Of a stretch of DNA of 64,000 nt, positions 12,357-25,514 are shown in pieces. Origin of the DNA: Amaurobius ferox (Eukaryota > Arthropoda > Arachnida > Araneae > Amaurobiidae). The stretch lies in the NCBI GenBank assembly GCA_951213105.1, contig OX578140.1, positions 34,153,403 through 34,217,402 on the forward strand. The letters run 5' to 3'. The position numbers were made by a program, and so were the translations under genes. Below the pieces are notes generated by a model, which saw nothing but the letters and a program-made list of their open reading frames with translations, did not search any database and was not told the DNA's origin. Each line of letters opens with the position of its first letter. The first letter of the stretch is position 1.

Positions 12357-15300
12357 ATGATAACATTCACCCAGTGGTGAAAAGCGAAATTGCGATTTTT
12401 TTTTCTTCACACAATTACATCTTTTATTGCTAATTTTTGTTTTACTTTACCTTTACAGAAAGTCAAGAATAGAAACAAATCTGTAACGATATTCATTTTG
12501 GAGACAATCCCCTATATCTGGCAAGGAACGACTTTTTCTTAAGTTCTGGAGAGATTTGAAAAATTGTTTGGTTTAATATCAAATTCTGCTTGCATTTTTA
12601 ATTTGTAACATGGACTGATAGTTTACAAAGATTAATTTTGCCAAATTTTAACTCTAGGGAATAACATAAAAAGTATTTTTTTTAAATTTTAATTTATATT
12701 CGTATCCCGAGATAAAAATTCACTTGAATACATTTTGCTCTCGATTTTCAATCATTTTTATCAGAAAATTTTTATCTAAAACAAATAGTTATGAACATCT
12801 CTATTTCTGACAAATCCTGCAGGATGTGTGAAGGGAAACTCAACAATTTGAACTCAGTGTTAGACACACCAAACTATACTCCATTTTGAAAAAAGTGGAC
12901 CGAAAGAATAAGGTACTTTCGGAGCAAGCTGTGTGACAAATGTTTCCAAGATTTGATTTTGTTTGTTAAAGAAGTTCTCCAGATGTTGCTGGAGAACAAA
13001 AAAGTTAGGATTCGCTTTTTCTTGTTTGCCTTGCAGCTCTGTGCTTATATAAATATAATGAGAACTCTTACTTATTACATGGAAACTTATGGGGGTAGAA
13101 AGTTGAAGTTTTCCACTTGGAAGACTGAGAAAATCGCTTGGTTAGAAATACCGTAAAGTTAATTGAAAGCAAATATATCCTTATATTATCATCAGATAAA
13201 ATTTTCATTTTATTTTTATATCCTTTGATTTAAGTTGAGACAATATGATTGACAATTTAATTGTGTAAACCAATATATGTTATTTGTTTACCTCTAAGCG
13301 CAATATTAAAAATATAATTATAGATATTTCTATGCACATTTTTTTTATAATAAGTTTTCAAACTGAAAAAAAAATGTTTTGACCAAACAATACAGATTCA
13401 ATAACATAAACTAATTAAATACAATGTATGTTCTATTTGGAAACATTTTAGAAACACGGCAGAGCTAAGCCAAGTCGCCATGTCAGACCCGCAGTTAGTA
13501 AGTGTATACTATGCATGGGGTGACAAACCTCGATTTTCATAGGTCTGTAACTCAGTTCCTAAGATAATGAAGAAGATGAGAAAATAAAACAAAACAATTA
13601 CATTTGATAAGGTAGCACCCGAGGATATACTATATGTTCTTCTCCAATATTGACTAACCAACAACCTTCACTACCGAACCGATTTTAAAGAATGTAGCTC
13701 AGGTTGTGTGTTGGTGGGAGGTATATACATTTCTTATATACCTTTTAGACCAATTTGAATTAGAATTTCTATAAAAGAAGAAACTTGATTTTGGGTCTTA
13801 TTTTTTCAGTGGTAAAGGGCCCATAGTCTACACTATTGAACCTATTTTAATGAATGATGACGCATTTTGTGTGTCCTGGTACAGGATATAAAATTTTCTT
13901 TAAAAACTTGAAGATATATTGGATTTAAAAAATAAGAAAACACAGATAAATGGTGCTTGGCGGTGAAATAAAATTTGAAATGCATGCTACTAAGTAATTA
14001 ATTGTTGCGTAATTATATTGATAAATATAAGTATTGAAATCTCGCAAAAACATTTCTTCAAAGTAAAGAAAATTCTGCGCTAAGTGCAAAAATTAAAATT
14101 CCACTTCCAAAAAGTTAAATATCATCATTTTTTCTGCCAAGTTCCCACAGAACCGCGTCTGTGGTTTCAGGTCTACTGATGGATCCTCACACTCTTTAAA
14201 ATCACACGTATAGCCCCTTTTAATCGTAATCAATTAATAAAAGTGGATTACAGCCATACAAATGTTTTGCTCATAATATATTGCCAGCAACACAAATTTT
14301 TTATTTTACTCTTATTTTATTTATGTTAAAATACATAAACTGCTACCGTTATAGTAACGTTTCTATTACTTGTATACAATAATATTTATTAAACTCAATT
14401 CTTCAAATTACAAAATAAAAAAAATCTCTCATATGATTTTCAAAATTACAGAATAATGCAAATAAATATATATATATATATATATACATTATTGCACTAT
14501 TGTACAAATTAAGCGTTATTTAGACTTCTTATTTCTTCATTATTACTGTGTAGCAACAACAGGAATGTTATTATTATTATATGAAAACAAAACACGACAC
14601 GCAAAAAAATAAAACATTTATGTTTTAGATCCCACTTAAATATTTATAGTTTTACAATTAAACTATTTTTATTTAATTTTTCAGTGAAATAATTCTAGAA
14701 ACCCAATTAAAAAATTCCTACATGCCCTACTCTAATGACATGTACTTGAAAGTAACGTAGCATGGATTAAAATGCATCAAAATAAGTTCCGTTAATACTG
14801 CGAATGAAAATATTTTATTTTACTGTTGCGGGATTTCTTTAGTTTGAATCTTAATACCCTCTATAAGCCCTTAATGGGAAGATTTACGATACTATTTGAA
14901 TGTAAAATCATCCTCTTAATTCAGGGTTAAAATCTAAAACATATATGAAGGATTAAATCTATGTCATTTGCATTATAGAAATATTTATCAAACAAAACAT
15001 GTGCCTTTGTTTTTTTTATTAACGTAACTTTTAATAAAAAAATTTTTAAGGAGAAGATATGTATCAGTATGTACACTTCGAAATTTTTTTTATTATGTAT
15101 AATATACAAAAATCTAATCACAAATATTCGAAACGTTATAAGAAATGTATATTTATATGATATAACGTCACAAAAGGTGGAAGTGAACTGTGGGCACATT
15201 ATACATAAAAGCTATCGATGTCGACCTACTAATCGATCACGTAATTAATTTTAGTCGATCGCAAGTAATATATCCAAATATTTCTTCTGAAGTCGCAATA

Positions 15301-16629
15301 AGGAAAGTAAGTCGTGAGGTGACGTCGGAATTTATATGATTTTATTTGTATTTGACATATTTTTAGGAATCTGAATTTTAGAAAATAAGCATTAGAAAAT
15401 ACATAAACCACTTATACACATACCACATAAAGAGACAAACGTTTGTAATCATGCTCAGGTCTGAATATCCCAAACAGGATTGTTAATATTTGGATAAACC
15501 TTAAGGCTAGAAAAATAGTAAAAAATGACCAGATTTAATAGATGGCTATTATGAGTAGTTGCAAACTTAAACCATTTTATGACTGGACTTAAATATTTTT
15601 TGTGCTAACGTTACATAATTGGCAGTTATAGCCATAATGTAAGTAAAGTGGCAATCTTGATCCCACAGTAGGAAAAATTATAAACATGTTGCTATGTAGA
15701 AAAGCAATACAAGTATAAATCCCATAACATCAGGGTTTTAAATAAATTTTGTGTACTTTTAATTATGTGAATTTTATTGGTAAATAATATCACAATAGTG
15801 TTTTATTTTAAACATGATTGCTAAAGTGTGCTTAAATGTAAGTAATAATTATCTGTTTCGAAATCAATTAAAACTTGTGAGTTGTGCGATGAAATTGTAG
15901 TTAGTTTGAATTGCAAAATTCAAAGATTATGACAATACTGTTTTATACAAAAAAAAAATACTCAGACTCAATATTTTGAAACAGTATATCACGAATGGAT
16001 TTTAATTTGAAAACTAAATAAAAGTAAATACCGCTGCAATACATCTATACAACATGTAAAGAAGTATTTATGTAAATTTTAAAAAAATTCTAGAGACATC
16101 TGGACGAAGAAACGACATGCGCGACACTCAAAATATGTCTAGTAATTAGCTACATAATTCCAAATTTCATACGAAACGACATATCTTGGATTTACATATA
16201 GTTTTCATTTACAACACCTCAGCCAGGCATATTGCAAGGAACTCCAATAGATATGACAGAAGTGGGTATACGGCATGAAAAGTCGCATGCAACCAACCTC
16301 GTATATCTTTATCATGAGATATATTACTTAGGTACAAGGATATTGTTTTAGTGCAAAAAGTGAGTTTGAAAAACACAATGTAGACGTACGTTCTATACAT
16401 CAGTGGAAAGGCTTTAACGTATGAATGTTCAAAATGACAAAATACCTTTCAACAGTAAACAAATGATTTGCACGGTAAAGGCGAAAATTCATATAACATT
16501 TACATCGAAAATATATAATATATTTATCTTCATCTAACAGCAATTATATAACTTGAGTTATCCACGAGATATTCAATAAATCAAAGGGTCAGAACAGTGC
16601 AGTTATACATCAAATGAATCGTGCATATC

Positions 16630-16685
<56 letters not shown>

Positions 16686-16762
16686 AATATATTAGATATA
16701 TATAATAATAACCAATTCCAAGTAATTGCGAAATATTAAAATAATAAAATCACAAAAACAGT

Positions 16763-16793
<31 letters not shown>

Positions 16794-16833
16794 TGAATAA
16801 AATCATTATCGAATCATTGAACTAAGTAGGGTA
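12357..16833. other. Long AT-rich stretch with small repeats only
   Basis: No supported gene. Visible items: two diverged copies of a ~170-bp block containing CACTACCGAACCGATTTTAA (13670 and 13840); (TA)n at 14464-14487, 16634-16680 and 16763-16790; a dispersed block R1 (14700-14885) that recurs at 22010-22180 and contains CTTAATACCCYCTATA. Open frames 12173-12355, 12953-13156, 14927-15199, 15229-15411 and 16209-16400 look like chance. Confidence 0.5.
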
Positions 16834-17800
16834 TTACTTTCCTTATATACATAATGTATAAGGAAACTATTGTAAGGGCTCGAAAATCCGAATTCGCGTT
16901 TTTGACGGGAGAGCACGTTTCAAGCATCCCTGATCACGAATCAAACATTTTTGAAGTGATGTCTGTGTGTGTGTGTGTGTGTGCGTGAAAGTATGTGTGT
17001 GTGTGTGAAAGTATGTGTGTGTGTGTGTCAGTGAGCCTGTGGAGACGATAACTGACGAAAGAATGGACCGATTTGAACGAAATTTGGTACAAAAATCACA
17101 ATCCATAAACACTGGAAGTCTGTTGTTTTTATACGCAATCGAATGTTCTGAACCCCCTAAATTTTTGAGTGAAATTTTGAAAAAATTGTCAAAAAATCAA
17201 AACCGCTAATAAAGTCACGCAAATAGCCATTTCCTATGTAATGTTTCATTAGAAAACGATTGACATAAATTTTAGAATGCTAACATGAACCGCTCTCGAG
17301 ATATTGCACATTTTCAAAAAAATATCAAAAAGTCATATAAAATAAAAAAAAATATTTCCTATTGAGAAATATGTTCACTTTTCATATGTAATACCATGCG
17401 ATAAATTTGGTGACATTATTCTCGTAGAACTAGCTCGTTCCATTCTGGAAAAAAGATAGTTTGAGTAATACTTTTGTATTTGAATGCCAATAGTCATTTA
17501 TCTGCTGTAAGAATTACTTATTTCTCCATCCATAACGCTTGGCGAGATTTTGGCGACGAATTTGGCGGAATGTCGCCAACATGGCGACATTTTTAATTGT
17601 TGCCAAATTAACAAAAATCTGGCTAAATGAATAAAAATGACGATAAATCAATGAAAATGACGACTCATTGACGAAAATTCAATATCTTGTGAAAGAATAT
17701 AAGTATATACTATAAGAATAACAATTTTTTTAACCGTAAAAGTAGTAAATTCATTGCATTATATAAAGAAAGTCATGTGTTGCCCACATCGGATCTTTTT
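16834..17800 (+). mobile_element. Family X repeat, complete copy
   Basis: Starts TTACTTTCCTTATATACAT with the terminal hairpin (14-bp arms CTTTCC..ACAT / ATGTATAAGGAAA) and continues with a compound (GT)n at 16967-17028. It then has GACCGATTTGAACGAAATTT (17070), GCTCTCGAGATATTGCACA (17293) and a GCCAAA/TGGCG block (17540-17650). It ends AAGAAAGTCATGTGTTGCCC with a small ATGTG ttgcc CACAT hairpin (about 17774-17790). It is aligned by eye with 61947-62923. The open frames across the (GT)n are artefacts. Confidence 0.8.
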
Positions 17801-18025
17801 GTATAGTGAAATATAAAAATGTTTTCTTGCTACCAGTTCAACTATCGTTATTACGTGCTTAAAACGCTAAGACCTGCCATGGTCTATTGATGATTGCTTC
17901 ACTCAGCATGTGATTCTAATCATAGGGAAAGCCTCTTCTTGGGGGTTGAGTTTGAATGACCATGAACTCGGTTATTGTAGCCTCGTGAACACTGAGTTTT
18001 ATATAATTTCCCCACTATAAAAATT

Positions 18026-19281
18026 AACAAGAAAGATCAATCATGCTTAAAGCATTGATTATGAAACACTTTCCAACTTCCATGCAATTTTATTTAAACA
18101 TGTCTAAAATGCAATACATTCCTCGGTAATATTTTGAAACTTATCACGGTACTGCATTAATTTATTATATTTGAAAACTTAAACCTTCATCTAAAAAAAT
18201 GAACTTCATTCAAATGACGGCATTGAAATATAAATTGCCTGGTTTAAACATCTCTAAAATATGATATATTACTCGGTAATAATTTTAGAATTATCATAAT
18301 ATAACGATAATATATTATATTTAAAAACTTCATCGAAAACAACTGAAATTCATTCAAATGACGTCATAGAAAAAATAACACGCCTGGCTCTCTCTAAAAA
18401 AGCAGCATTTCATTCATAAATAATTTCCCATTCATGTCATTCATCACAATACTATAATAATTTATTTTATTTAAAAATTAAGACCATGGAGCTACAAGTA
18501 ATTTAACTCTATGCTTAAAACTTCATCGCAAAAAATCGTCCTTCTCTCGGTAAAGTCAATGAATATTTCTTTCATATCAGCTATGCAGACTCCATGAGCT
18601 AAATTCTTTTGCGTTAAAACGACACAGCAATTCCTATACAACTCATCCTACATATTTTGCTGTTTACATTTTACATAAGTGTAAAATAGGCTTCGTTGTA
18701 GAAATAATCAAATTTGGATGAGCATGTAGATGCACAGAATTTAAACCAAAATAAAGTGGTTTTAGGACGGATACAGCACTCAATATGAAATGAAAAGAAC
18801 TTTAAAAATGACGATTTTGAGACAAGATGGATGCCATATATCATTTTGAAGTGGATCACGTGATACTTTCATATCATGGTCACGTGATCGCTTCATATAA
18901 GAGGTGTTATTATTATTTTAATTTTTATTTTAAAAACTACTGAATATATTTCGCTGAATTTTTTTTATATATTTTATGGAGCAATTTCAATATTACCTAA
19001 AAATTTCGAAGCAATTTGTGAATTTTAAATCCGCTTAAAAAATGTTTGAAAAATTAGGTCCCATAGGGCTCAATGTATTTCAGTTTTTCATCCCGGGTTC
19101 AATCCAAAACTAATTGGGTGATATTATTCATGTATATTCCCATAGATCCTACAAACCGTCTGAACAACATACTAAAATTTCATTTTGATTAAGTCATTTT
19201 TACGGCAGTTATCGTGCTAACGGACAGACAGACAGACAGAATGAACAAAGTCATAAACACTTTTCAACTTTGTAAAATGTT
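18026..19281 (+). mobile_element. Family Z repeat, short form, head of a tandem pair
   Basis: Runs from AACAAGAAAGATCAATCATG (18026) to ..AACTTTGTAAAATGTT (19281), directly followed by the AACAAG of the next copy without a spacer. The middle has two E-box type sites (ATCACGTGAT near 18856 and GTCACGTGATCG near 18880) and CATATAAGAGG. Near the 3' end is a GACA microsatellite (19220-19240). No coding potential. Confidence 0.8.
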
Positions 19282-21271
19282 AACAAGAAAGATCAATCAT
19301 GCATAAGCATTGATTATGAAACACTTTCCAACTGAAATGTAATTTCATTTAAAAATTTCTAAAATGTGATTCATTCAGTGGTAATATCTTTTACATTATC
19401 ACAGAACTACAGTAATTTATTATACTTAAATATTTAAAACTGTATCGAAATATAAATCATCTGATTCTTTATGCAAAAGTAATGAATATTTCATTCATAT
19501 AACTTGTATTCCAGACTCCAGAGCTAAATAATTTTGTGTGAAAAAAAATTCAGCAATTCTTATGTAATTCATCTTACAATCGCTTGAGATATTTGCATTC
19601 TGCATATGTTAAAATTAGGCTTCCTTGAAGAAATAATAAAAGTTTAGGGATCATTTAAAATCACAACTATTGTAATTGCATAGGCACGGAATTTAGATAC
19701 ACAGATAATACACAGATAATATATATGTGTATGTGTATGTACTCAAAGTATTGGAATCGTGCCGAGGATCGGAACTCGAATTTTCAAAGGATCTACACGT
19801 TTTGGGACTTCTAGAACACGAAAAAACTACTTTTAGGAAGACGTCTGTGTGTGTAAGGGTGTATCTGTGTATGTTTCTGTGTGTCTGTGTGGATATTACA
19901 TCCACTCTAATTGAAAAACTATTGGACCGAATTTCATACAATTTGGTAGGTATGTTTTTTGTGGGAAATCCTGATGTTCATTAGATTATAGTACGATTCG
20001 TAATAAAAGAATCTGCCTTCTTTGCGAAATGGCCGCAGAAATTGCCTTTATCAACTCTAATAGCTAAAAACTAATGAACCAAATTTAACAAAATTTAGAG
20101 TATAATATTTCAATAACTTACAAGTGATTTATATACCAAATTTAACAAAATTTTGTATATAAATCATTTGTAGGTTATTCTACTACGATTCGGGAAAAAG
20201 GAACGGGCTATTTTTGCGAAATGGCCAGCAAAAATCGTTATATATAAAAATAAAAGACTACGTGTGCTCAATTATATCAATTAAATTAATATTTTATATG
20301 TGATTTTTGACAACAAAAAGAATAAGACTAACCCCATTACTCTAGGACTAGCCGTTCTTGAGATATTCTAGTTTTTTCGCGTTTTCGCTACGCCACCTTT
20401 GACAATAAGTCCAGCTATCAAATGAGAACAAAATTTAAGTTTAACGTGTAAATTAAATGTCATTTAAAATACTTATGTTGTGCAGATAAACTCAAATTAT
20501 CATTGAATAAATAAAGAGAACGAATATGAGTCTGCAGGGAAAGACATGTGCTGTCCACATCAGAATTTTTAACAATATTACACCAATGATTTATAGAAGT
20601 GAACGGGGATTATTTTCAGGTCATTTCGAAAAAAATGTATAATCTATATTTAAAGATCCATCAAATTTTTGTCGAATAAAATGTTCAACAAATTTAAGCT
20701 GTGTACCAAATTTTAACTCTCTAGGACGTAGGAAAGTGCATTTAAAAGGCCATCAATTAAATTTATCATGAAGAGTTATATAAAATTTAAAAAAAATGAA
20801 AAATTGTTATCTACCAAATTTATCTTAAAATATGAAGCCACTCCCATATGCAAAACGTTTAAACAAAAGGGGAGATATTTATTATATAATATCTCTCTCT
20901 TTTCTTTCTGGAAGATATCCCAAAGTCAGAATTTAATTGAATTTGTTTTTTTCCCTATATTAAATAATTTTTTTAATTAAAAAACTACTTAACATATTTT
21001 ACTGAATTTTTTTTTATATATTCTATGGGATAATGTGAATATTTCCTAAAAATTTCGAAGCAATTCGTGAATTTTAAATTTACTTAAAAAATGTTTGAAA
21101 AATTAGGTCCCATAGGGTTCAATGTATTTCATTTTTTCAACCCGGGTTCAATAAAAAACTAATTGGGTGATATTATTTATTTATATTCCCATAGGTCCTA
21201 CAGACCGTCTGAACAACATACTAAAATTTCATTTTGATAAACTCATTTTTACGGCAGTTATCGTGCTAACG

Positions 21272-21313
<42 letters not shown>

Positions 21314-21357
21314 ATGAACAAAGTCATAAACACTTTTCAACTTTGTTGTAAAGTGTT
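19282..21357 (+). mobile_element. Family Z repeat, long form carrying a nested Y
   Basis: Runs from AACAAGAAAGATCAATCATG to ACTTTGTTGTAAAGTGTT. It is nearly identical to the inverted copy at 25392-27493. Its 3' end (21330-21357) folds as AACACTTT..CAAC..GTTG..AAAGTGTT, a strong terminal hairpin. A (GACA)n tract lies at 21269-21313. A family-Y segment replaces the middle part of the short form. Open frames (19727-19984, 20768-20980, 21167-21394) are shared with the inverted copy only as repeat sequence and match no protein family. Confidence 0.85.
19690..20575 (+). mobile_element. Family Y segment nested in Z
   Basis: Shares with 51374-52172: AAAGTATTGGAATCGTGCCG, a GTCTGTGTGTG tract (19843-19890), CTAATGAACCAAATTTAACA, GCCGTTCTTGAGATATTCTA (20351), CGCTACGCCACCTTTGA and the right end CTGCAGGGAAAGACATGTGC followed by CCACATCAGAATTTTT. 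The left end is worn. It is present in both inverted Z copies, so this insertion is older than their duplication. Confidence 0.65.
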
Positions 21358-22990
21358 AAAAAATATAATTATGAGTGTCAACTGCACATTTTAATTTTAT
21401 CGTTTGTATTTCAGAAAATCTTTGAAAATAATTGGCATATTAAATTAATAATTTGGAAAATATTGAAAAATTTCTAGCTTTACTCTTTGGATTAATGTAT
21501 CAAGGATTTTCGAAGTAATTATATTCACAAGACCTGTCAAGATTAATGGGAATTAAAATGAGAATGGGGGTCAAAGGCCAGAAGCCTATAATGTATCTGG
21601 ACGTAAAATTTTATGATGCATTTGTTATTGCATAATCGTGTACAAACCAAACATACAGACCTACACATTCGCAGATCGCACACATATACGGTCATATTTT
21701 CAAAAGTATTAAAATTGTATTACAAATCTTAAAATGGATAATTATCAAATTAATAATGCATTTTTAAGGAAAAAAAATAATTAAATGCATGTGCTCACCC
21801 ATAGTCCTCATAAGTAATATATTTTTTGAATTTAGTTTTTTTCATTAAAACTTTTTTTGAAATAAACTAAATCACGTTTGGAAAGTGAAAACGATTCCCT
21901 TCGAGTTATACGGAGTTTTCCTAAAACGATTTATTTATTTTATTTTGAATAGGTAATCCTTATCTAACTTTTTGGCGAGATAATCATTGAAACTAAATTG
22001 TGAAATCCGTACACATCCCGATCTAATGACTTGTACTTGAAAGAAACGTAACATGGGTTTAAATGTATCAAAAGAAAAATTCCCTTAATACTTCGAAAGA
22101 AATTTTCTTCTCCTATTACAGAGATTTCTTTAAGTGGAATCTTAATACCCCCTATATGACCTTAATGGGGTGATTTTTGATCTTGTGTACGTGAGTGTCA
22201 TTTAGCTACTGTACAATTCTTCAGCGAGCGTATTGCAAATAAGTATGGAAGGGCTATCACGTAGGTTATGGAATTTTTGTACAATGGCTCTTTTTATCAT
22301 CGAAGTGGATTTAATTAGTTACCCGATAAATAAAATCGAATTGCCGAATTGTTCGATGTCAATATAAAAAACTACAGCAAAAAAATTGACTTCTCTCGTA
22401 ATTAGAACATGCTAAATCCACGACAACGATGTTAATAAATTTATCACATAATATTACATATGGAAAATAAATATTTGAAGATATTTTCTATTTTTTAATT
22501 GCACATATTTTTTGTAGTTTAGTTAAACAATATGCAATATTCTATTCTCTAAATCATAAGTTTCACAATATTAACCACACCCACTAAATTTCCGTGAGAT
22601 TTGCACCTTCCGAAAAAAAACATAAGACTTTGATTTTTGTTCTTGTATCAAAACAAAAAATGAGATTTAGAACGGAAAAATTGGGTAGTTTTCTTCTTTA
22701 CAAAAAAAATGTGGTTTCGGGAGTAGTCAGTTGGATATTAACCATTTTTACTAAATTCCTTCAACGATGAACTTTCGAAAAAAATTTAAAGTTTTTATTA
22801 TAAAATGTTTTTCTTGAAAATAAGAAGGGAGTTTAGTTAGAAGTGAACACCCCCATCTACAGCATTTTGTAGCAGAATTAGGTAATTTTTTGAGTAGAGA
22901 CTTTTTGTAGGGATTTTGCAACATAGTGTTAGGACAAGTAGGGACATTTCAATTCAGTTGTAGGGATATTTGTCTCTCACTCCCTGGCCA
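21358..22990. other. AT-rich DNA with decayed repeat pieces
   Basis: The block at 22010-22180 is the partner of 14700-14885 (R1). At 22400-22580 an old minus-strand X fragment can be read (TAAATCCACGACAACGATGT, TTATCACATAATATTACATA). Nothing coding was seen. Confidence 0.45.
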
Positions 22991-22999
22991 CATTGGTAA

Positions 23000-23995
23000 T
23001 CAGAACTAATTGTAATTGTCTTCAAGAACACTGTTTCAAATACAACGAAGCAAATTAAAATAAAAAGATTGGAGTTCACAATAACAAACTCATTTCCTGC
23101 TGAAATCCTAGGTTCTCAACTCACGAGTCACGTGTGAAAGCCGTCCAATTTAGGGGTATATCTAACTTTTGGGGAGGTGAAATTTATCCATTAAAATTCA
23201 CGTCTAGCCATTTGGTTATAAATCTTGACCATGCCTGGAGAAAACGTCTAGAAATTCCAGTATGATCATTTGAATTAAGAAAAAATAATCGTAATTTTCA
23301 AAAAATTATCAAATATATATTTTTTTTTAAATTGAAGTTATTAAAATAGACAATTTAACCTGTCTTATATGCCAAATAAAATTAACTACTTTCTGTGATT
23401 CACAGACGAATACTTATAATTTTAAGTTTGAGTAAAAAATTTTAAGTTTTTATTAATTACTATAAATATCCTTTGAAAAATAAAAATAATTTCAAATTTT
23501 GTGTTATCATTGTTAAATTTTCGTCTGTTTCTTAAAACTAATCAAGAACGCCTCTACGAATACCGACGCAGCAAGTTAATATTAATAAATAAATCAAGGT
23601 TCACAATAATAACAACCAAATTCACTTGATAATCTTGTTTCTTACAGACAATATTTTCATGTGAACGGCGTGCAATTTAGGGTTAAATTTCAAAGTTTTG
23701 GGACATTTATCGATTGAAGTTCATGTCTAGTCGTTTGGCTATAAATTTAGACCAGGCCTGGAGAAGACATCAATTGACGTAAACCGCCAAGAATTTGGGT
23801 GACCACCTGGATTCAGAGAAAATTATTATAATTTTCAAATAATTATCAAATACATGTATTATGAAATCCGAATTATAAAAATAGACCATTTAAATCGTTT
23901 TGATGGTAAAATAAAATTCACTATTTTTCGTCATTCACAGATGACTACTTAGAATTCTGTGCAAATTGACAGTTAGTAATGATATACCGAACTAT
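23000..23995. repeat. Diverged tandem duplication, period about 521 bp
   Basis: The unit starting CAAGAACACT (23023) recurs at CAAGAACGCC (23544). Shared landmarks in order: GGTTCACAATAA; GTGTGAAAGCCGT / GTGTGAACGGCGT; CACGTCTAGCCATTTGG / CATGTCTAGTCGTTTGG; GACCATGCCTGGAGAA / GACCAGGCCTGGAGAA; TTCACAGACGAATACTT / TTCACAGATGACTACTT. Neither unit is coding. Confidence 0.7.
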
Positions 23996-24118
23996 TAAAA
24001 ATTCATAGACTGTATGACGTGTGAACCTTAATAAACTTTTATGATTCCACTGTAAATTTATTTTAGGTACAGAATTTTTGTTGTTTATGGATTTTTTGTT
24101 TATAATTACATTTTCTGA

Positions 24119-25304
24119 TCATATAATATTATAATTATTATTTGTAATGTACTGATAAATACGTAGACTAATATTTAAAATTTTAGAAAAATATACACAA
24201 AATATTTTCGTATGGAAAAAATCGCTTAATTGCTTTTCAAAATAGTCGCCTTTAGTATCAATACATTTTTTATACGAATAAACTAATTTCAAAACAGTTA
24301 TGCTACTCAGAAGTTGGTATAGCAGAAACCCGTGATTTATAAGCTTCAACTGCTTCTTCTGGGCGGTAAAATCGTTGATCACGCAATTCATTTTGATTGC
24401 TGAGAATAAGAAAAAAAAACATTGGGTGCTAAATCAGGCGAATAAGTACAATGACTCATCAAATCAATGTTTTTATATATCAAGTAATTGATAGTTTGAA
24501 ATGCGGTCTGTTAGTTTGCATTGTTATGCTGCAGAATGATGCGACGTTTCGCATTATTTTTTCTGATTTCAGCAACTAGATCTGGCAAACAAATTGTTGC
24601 ATAACAATCAGTATTTATTGTACTACGATCCTCCAAAGCAACGATTGCAATATGACAGGAATTACCAAATCACGAAGCAATCATTTTCTTTGAAGAACTT
24701 CGAGCTCGAGCAATTTTTGTAGGATTTGGTTCATTTTTAAACACCCGAACAATAGATTGTTGTTTTGTTTCGTGTTCATAAATCTACGTTTCGACTCTTG
24801 TTATAATGTCAAAGACATATTTTGAGGCACCAAAGTTGAATCTTTCGAGATTTTCTTTGCACCATTTGACACGAGCATATTTTTGAGATTGAGTTAAGTT
24901 GTGTGGAATCTTTAAATGAACATGTAAAATTGAATGCACTCGGGTTCCGTAAATGTTCAAATATGCCTCAATTTCATCATATGTGGCACGGCGATCTAAA
25001 GTGATCATTTGTTGCGCAGAATCAATATTTTCTGGCGTCACAGATATTCTTGGTCGGCCTTTACGAAATTCATTACTGAGACTCTTACGTTGAAGATGGA
25101 GTTGAAGAAGGAATTCTTTAAACCAGTTGTAAATTGTTGTTTTGGATGCTGCTTTATCACTAAAGTCGAATTCATTCGATCGACGCACTGTTGCTGTTGC
25201 AACCCTTCTCGAAAATCATAATCATATCTCGGAAATCCTTTGAACTTTAATCCATATTTTGTCACTAACTTATTAACTTCAAAACGCCGCCGTAAATATA
25301 ACAT
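24119..25304 (-). pseudogene. mariner transposase, dead
   Basis: On the minus strand the pieces follow the mariner order. N-terminal HTH: DYDFREGLQQQQCVDRMN (about 25240-25180), then after a frame change KAASKTTIYNWFKEF. Next come GRPRISVTPENIDS, TLDRRATYDEIEAYL, the HSILHVHLKIPHNLTQSQK linker, KYVFDIITRVET, a stop (TAG, where the family has Trp), then HETKQQS, RRIILQHNNAN with another stop, and CTYSPDLAPNVFF (about 24450). It ends CIDTKGDYFEKQ near 24260. All three catalytic Asp positions are changed: the family ITGDE reads ITRVE, HDNA reads HNNA, and NDFF reads NVFF. No convincing terminal repeats were found. It lies between the two inverted Z copies. Confidence 0.9.
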
Positions 25305-25389
25305 TATATAATTTCTCGTTGTTTAATTTGCCGATGTTAAGATAAGATTTCATATTTTAAGAAAAATCGTTGGCACTGAAAACCGGTTT

Positions 25390-25471
25390 TTAACACTTTA
25401 CAACAAAGTTGAAAAGTGTTTATGACTTTGTTAACACTTTACAACAAAGTTGAAAAGTGTTTATGACTTTG
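25390..25471. repeat. 41-bp terminal tandem duplication of Z
   Basis: The unit starting TTAACACTTTACAACAAAG occurs at 25390 and again at 25431, so the 3'-terminal 41 bp of this Z copy are present twice. The other Z copies have one. Confidence 0.85.
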
Positions 25472-25476
25472 TTCAT

Positions 25477-25514
<38 letters not shown>

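Noticed and set aside
19727..20980. Open frames shared by the two long Z copies as a conserved gene
   Set aside because: The copies are nearly identical in all positions, not only in codons, and the frames cross a microsatellite and match no family.
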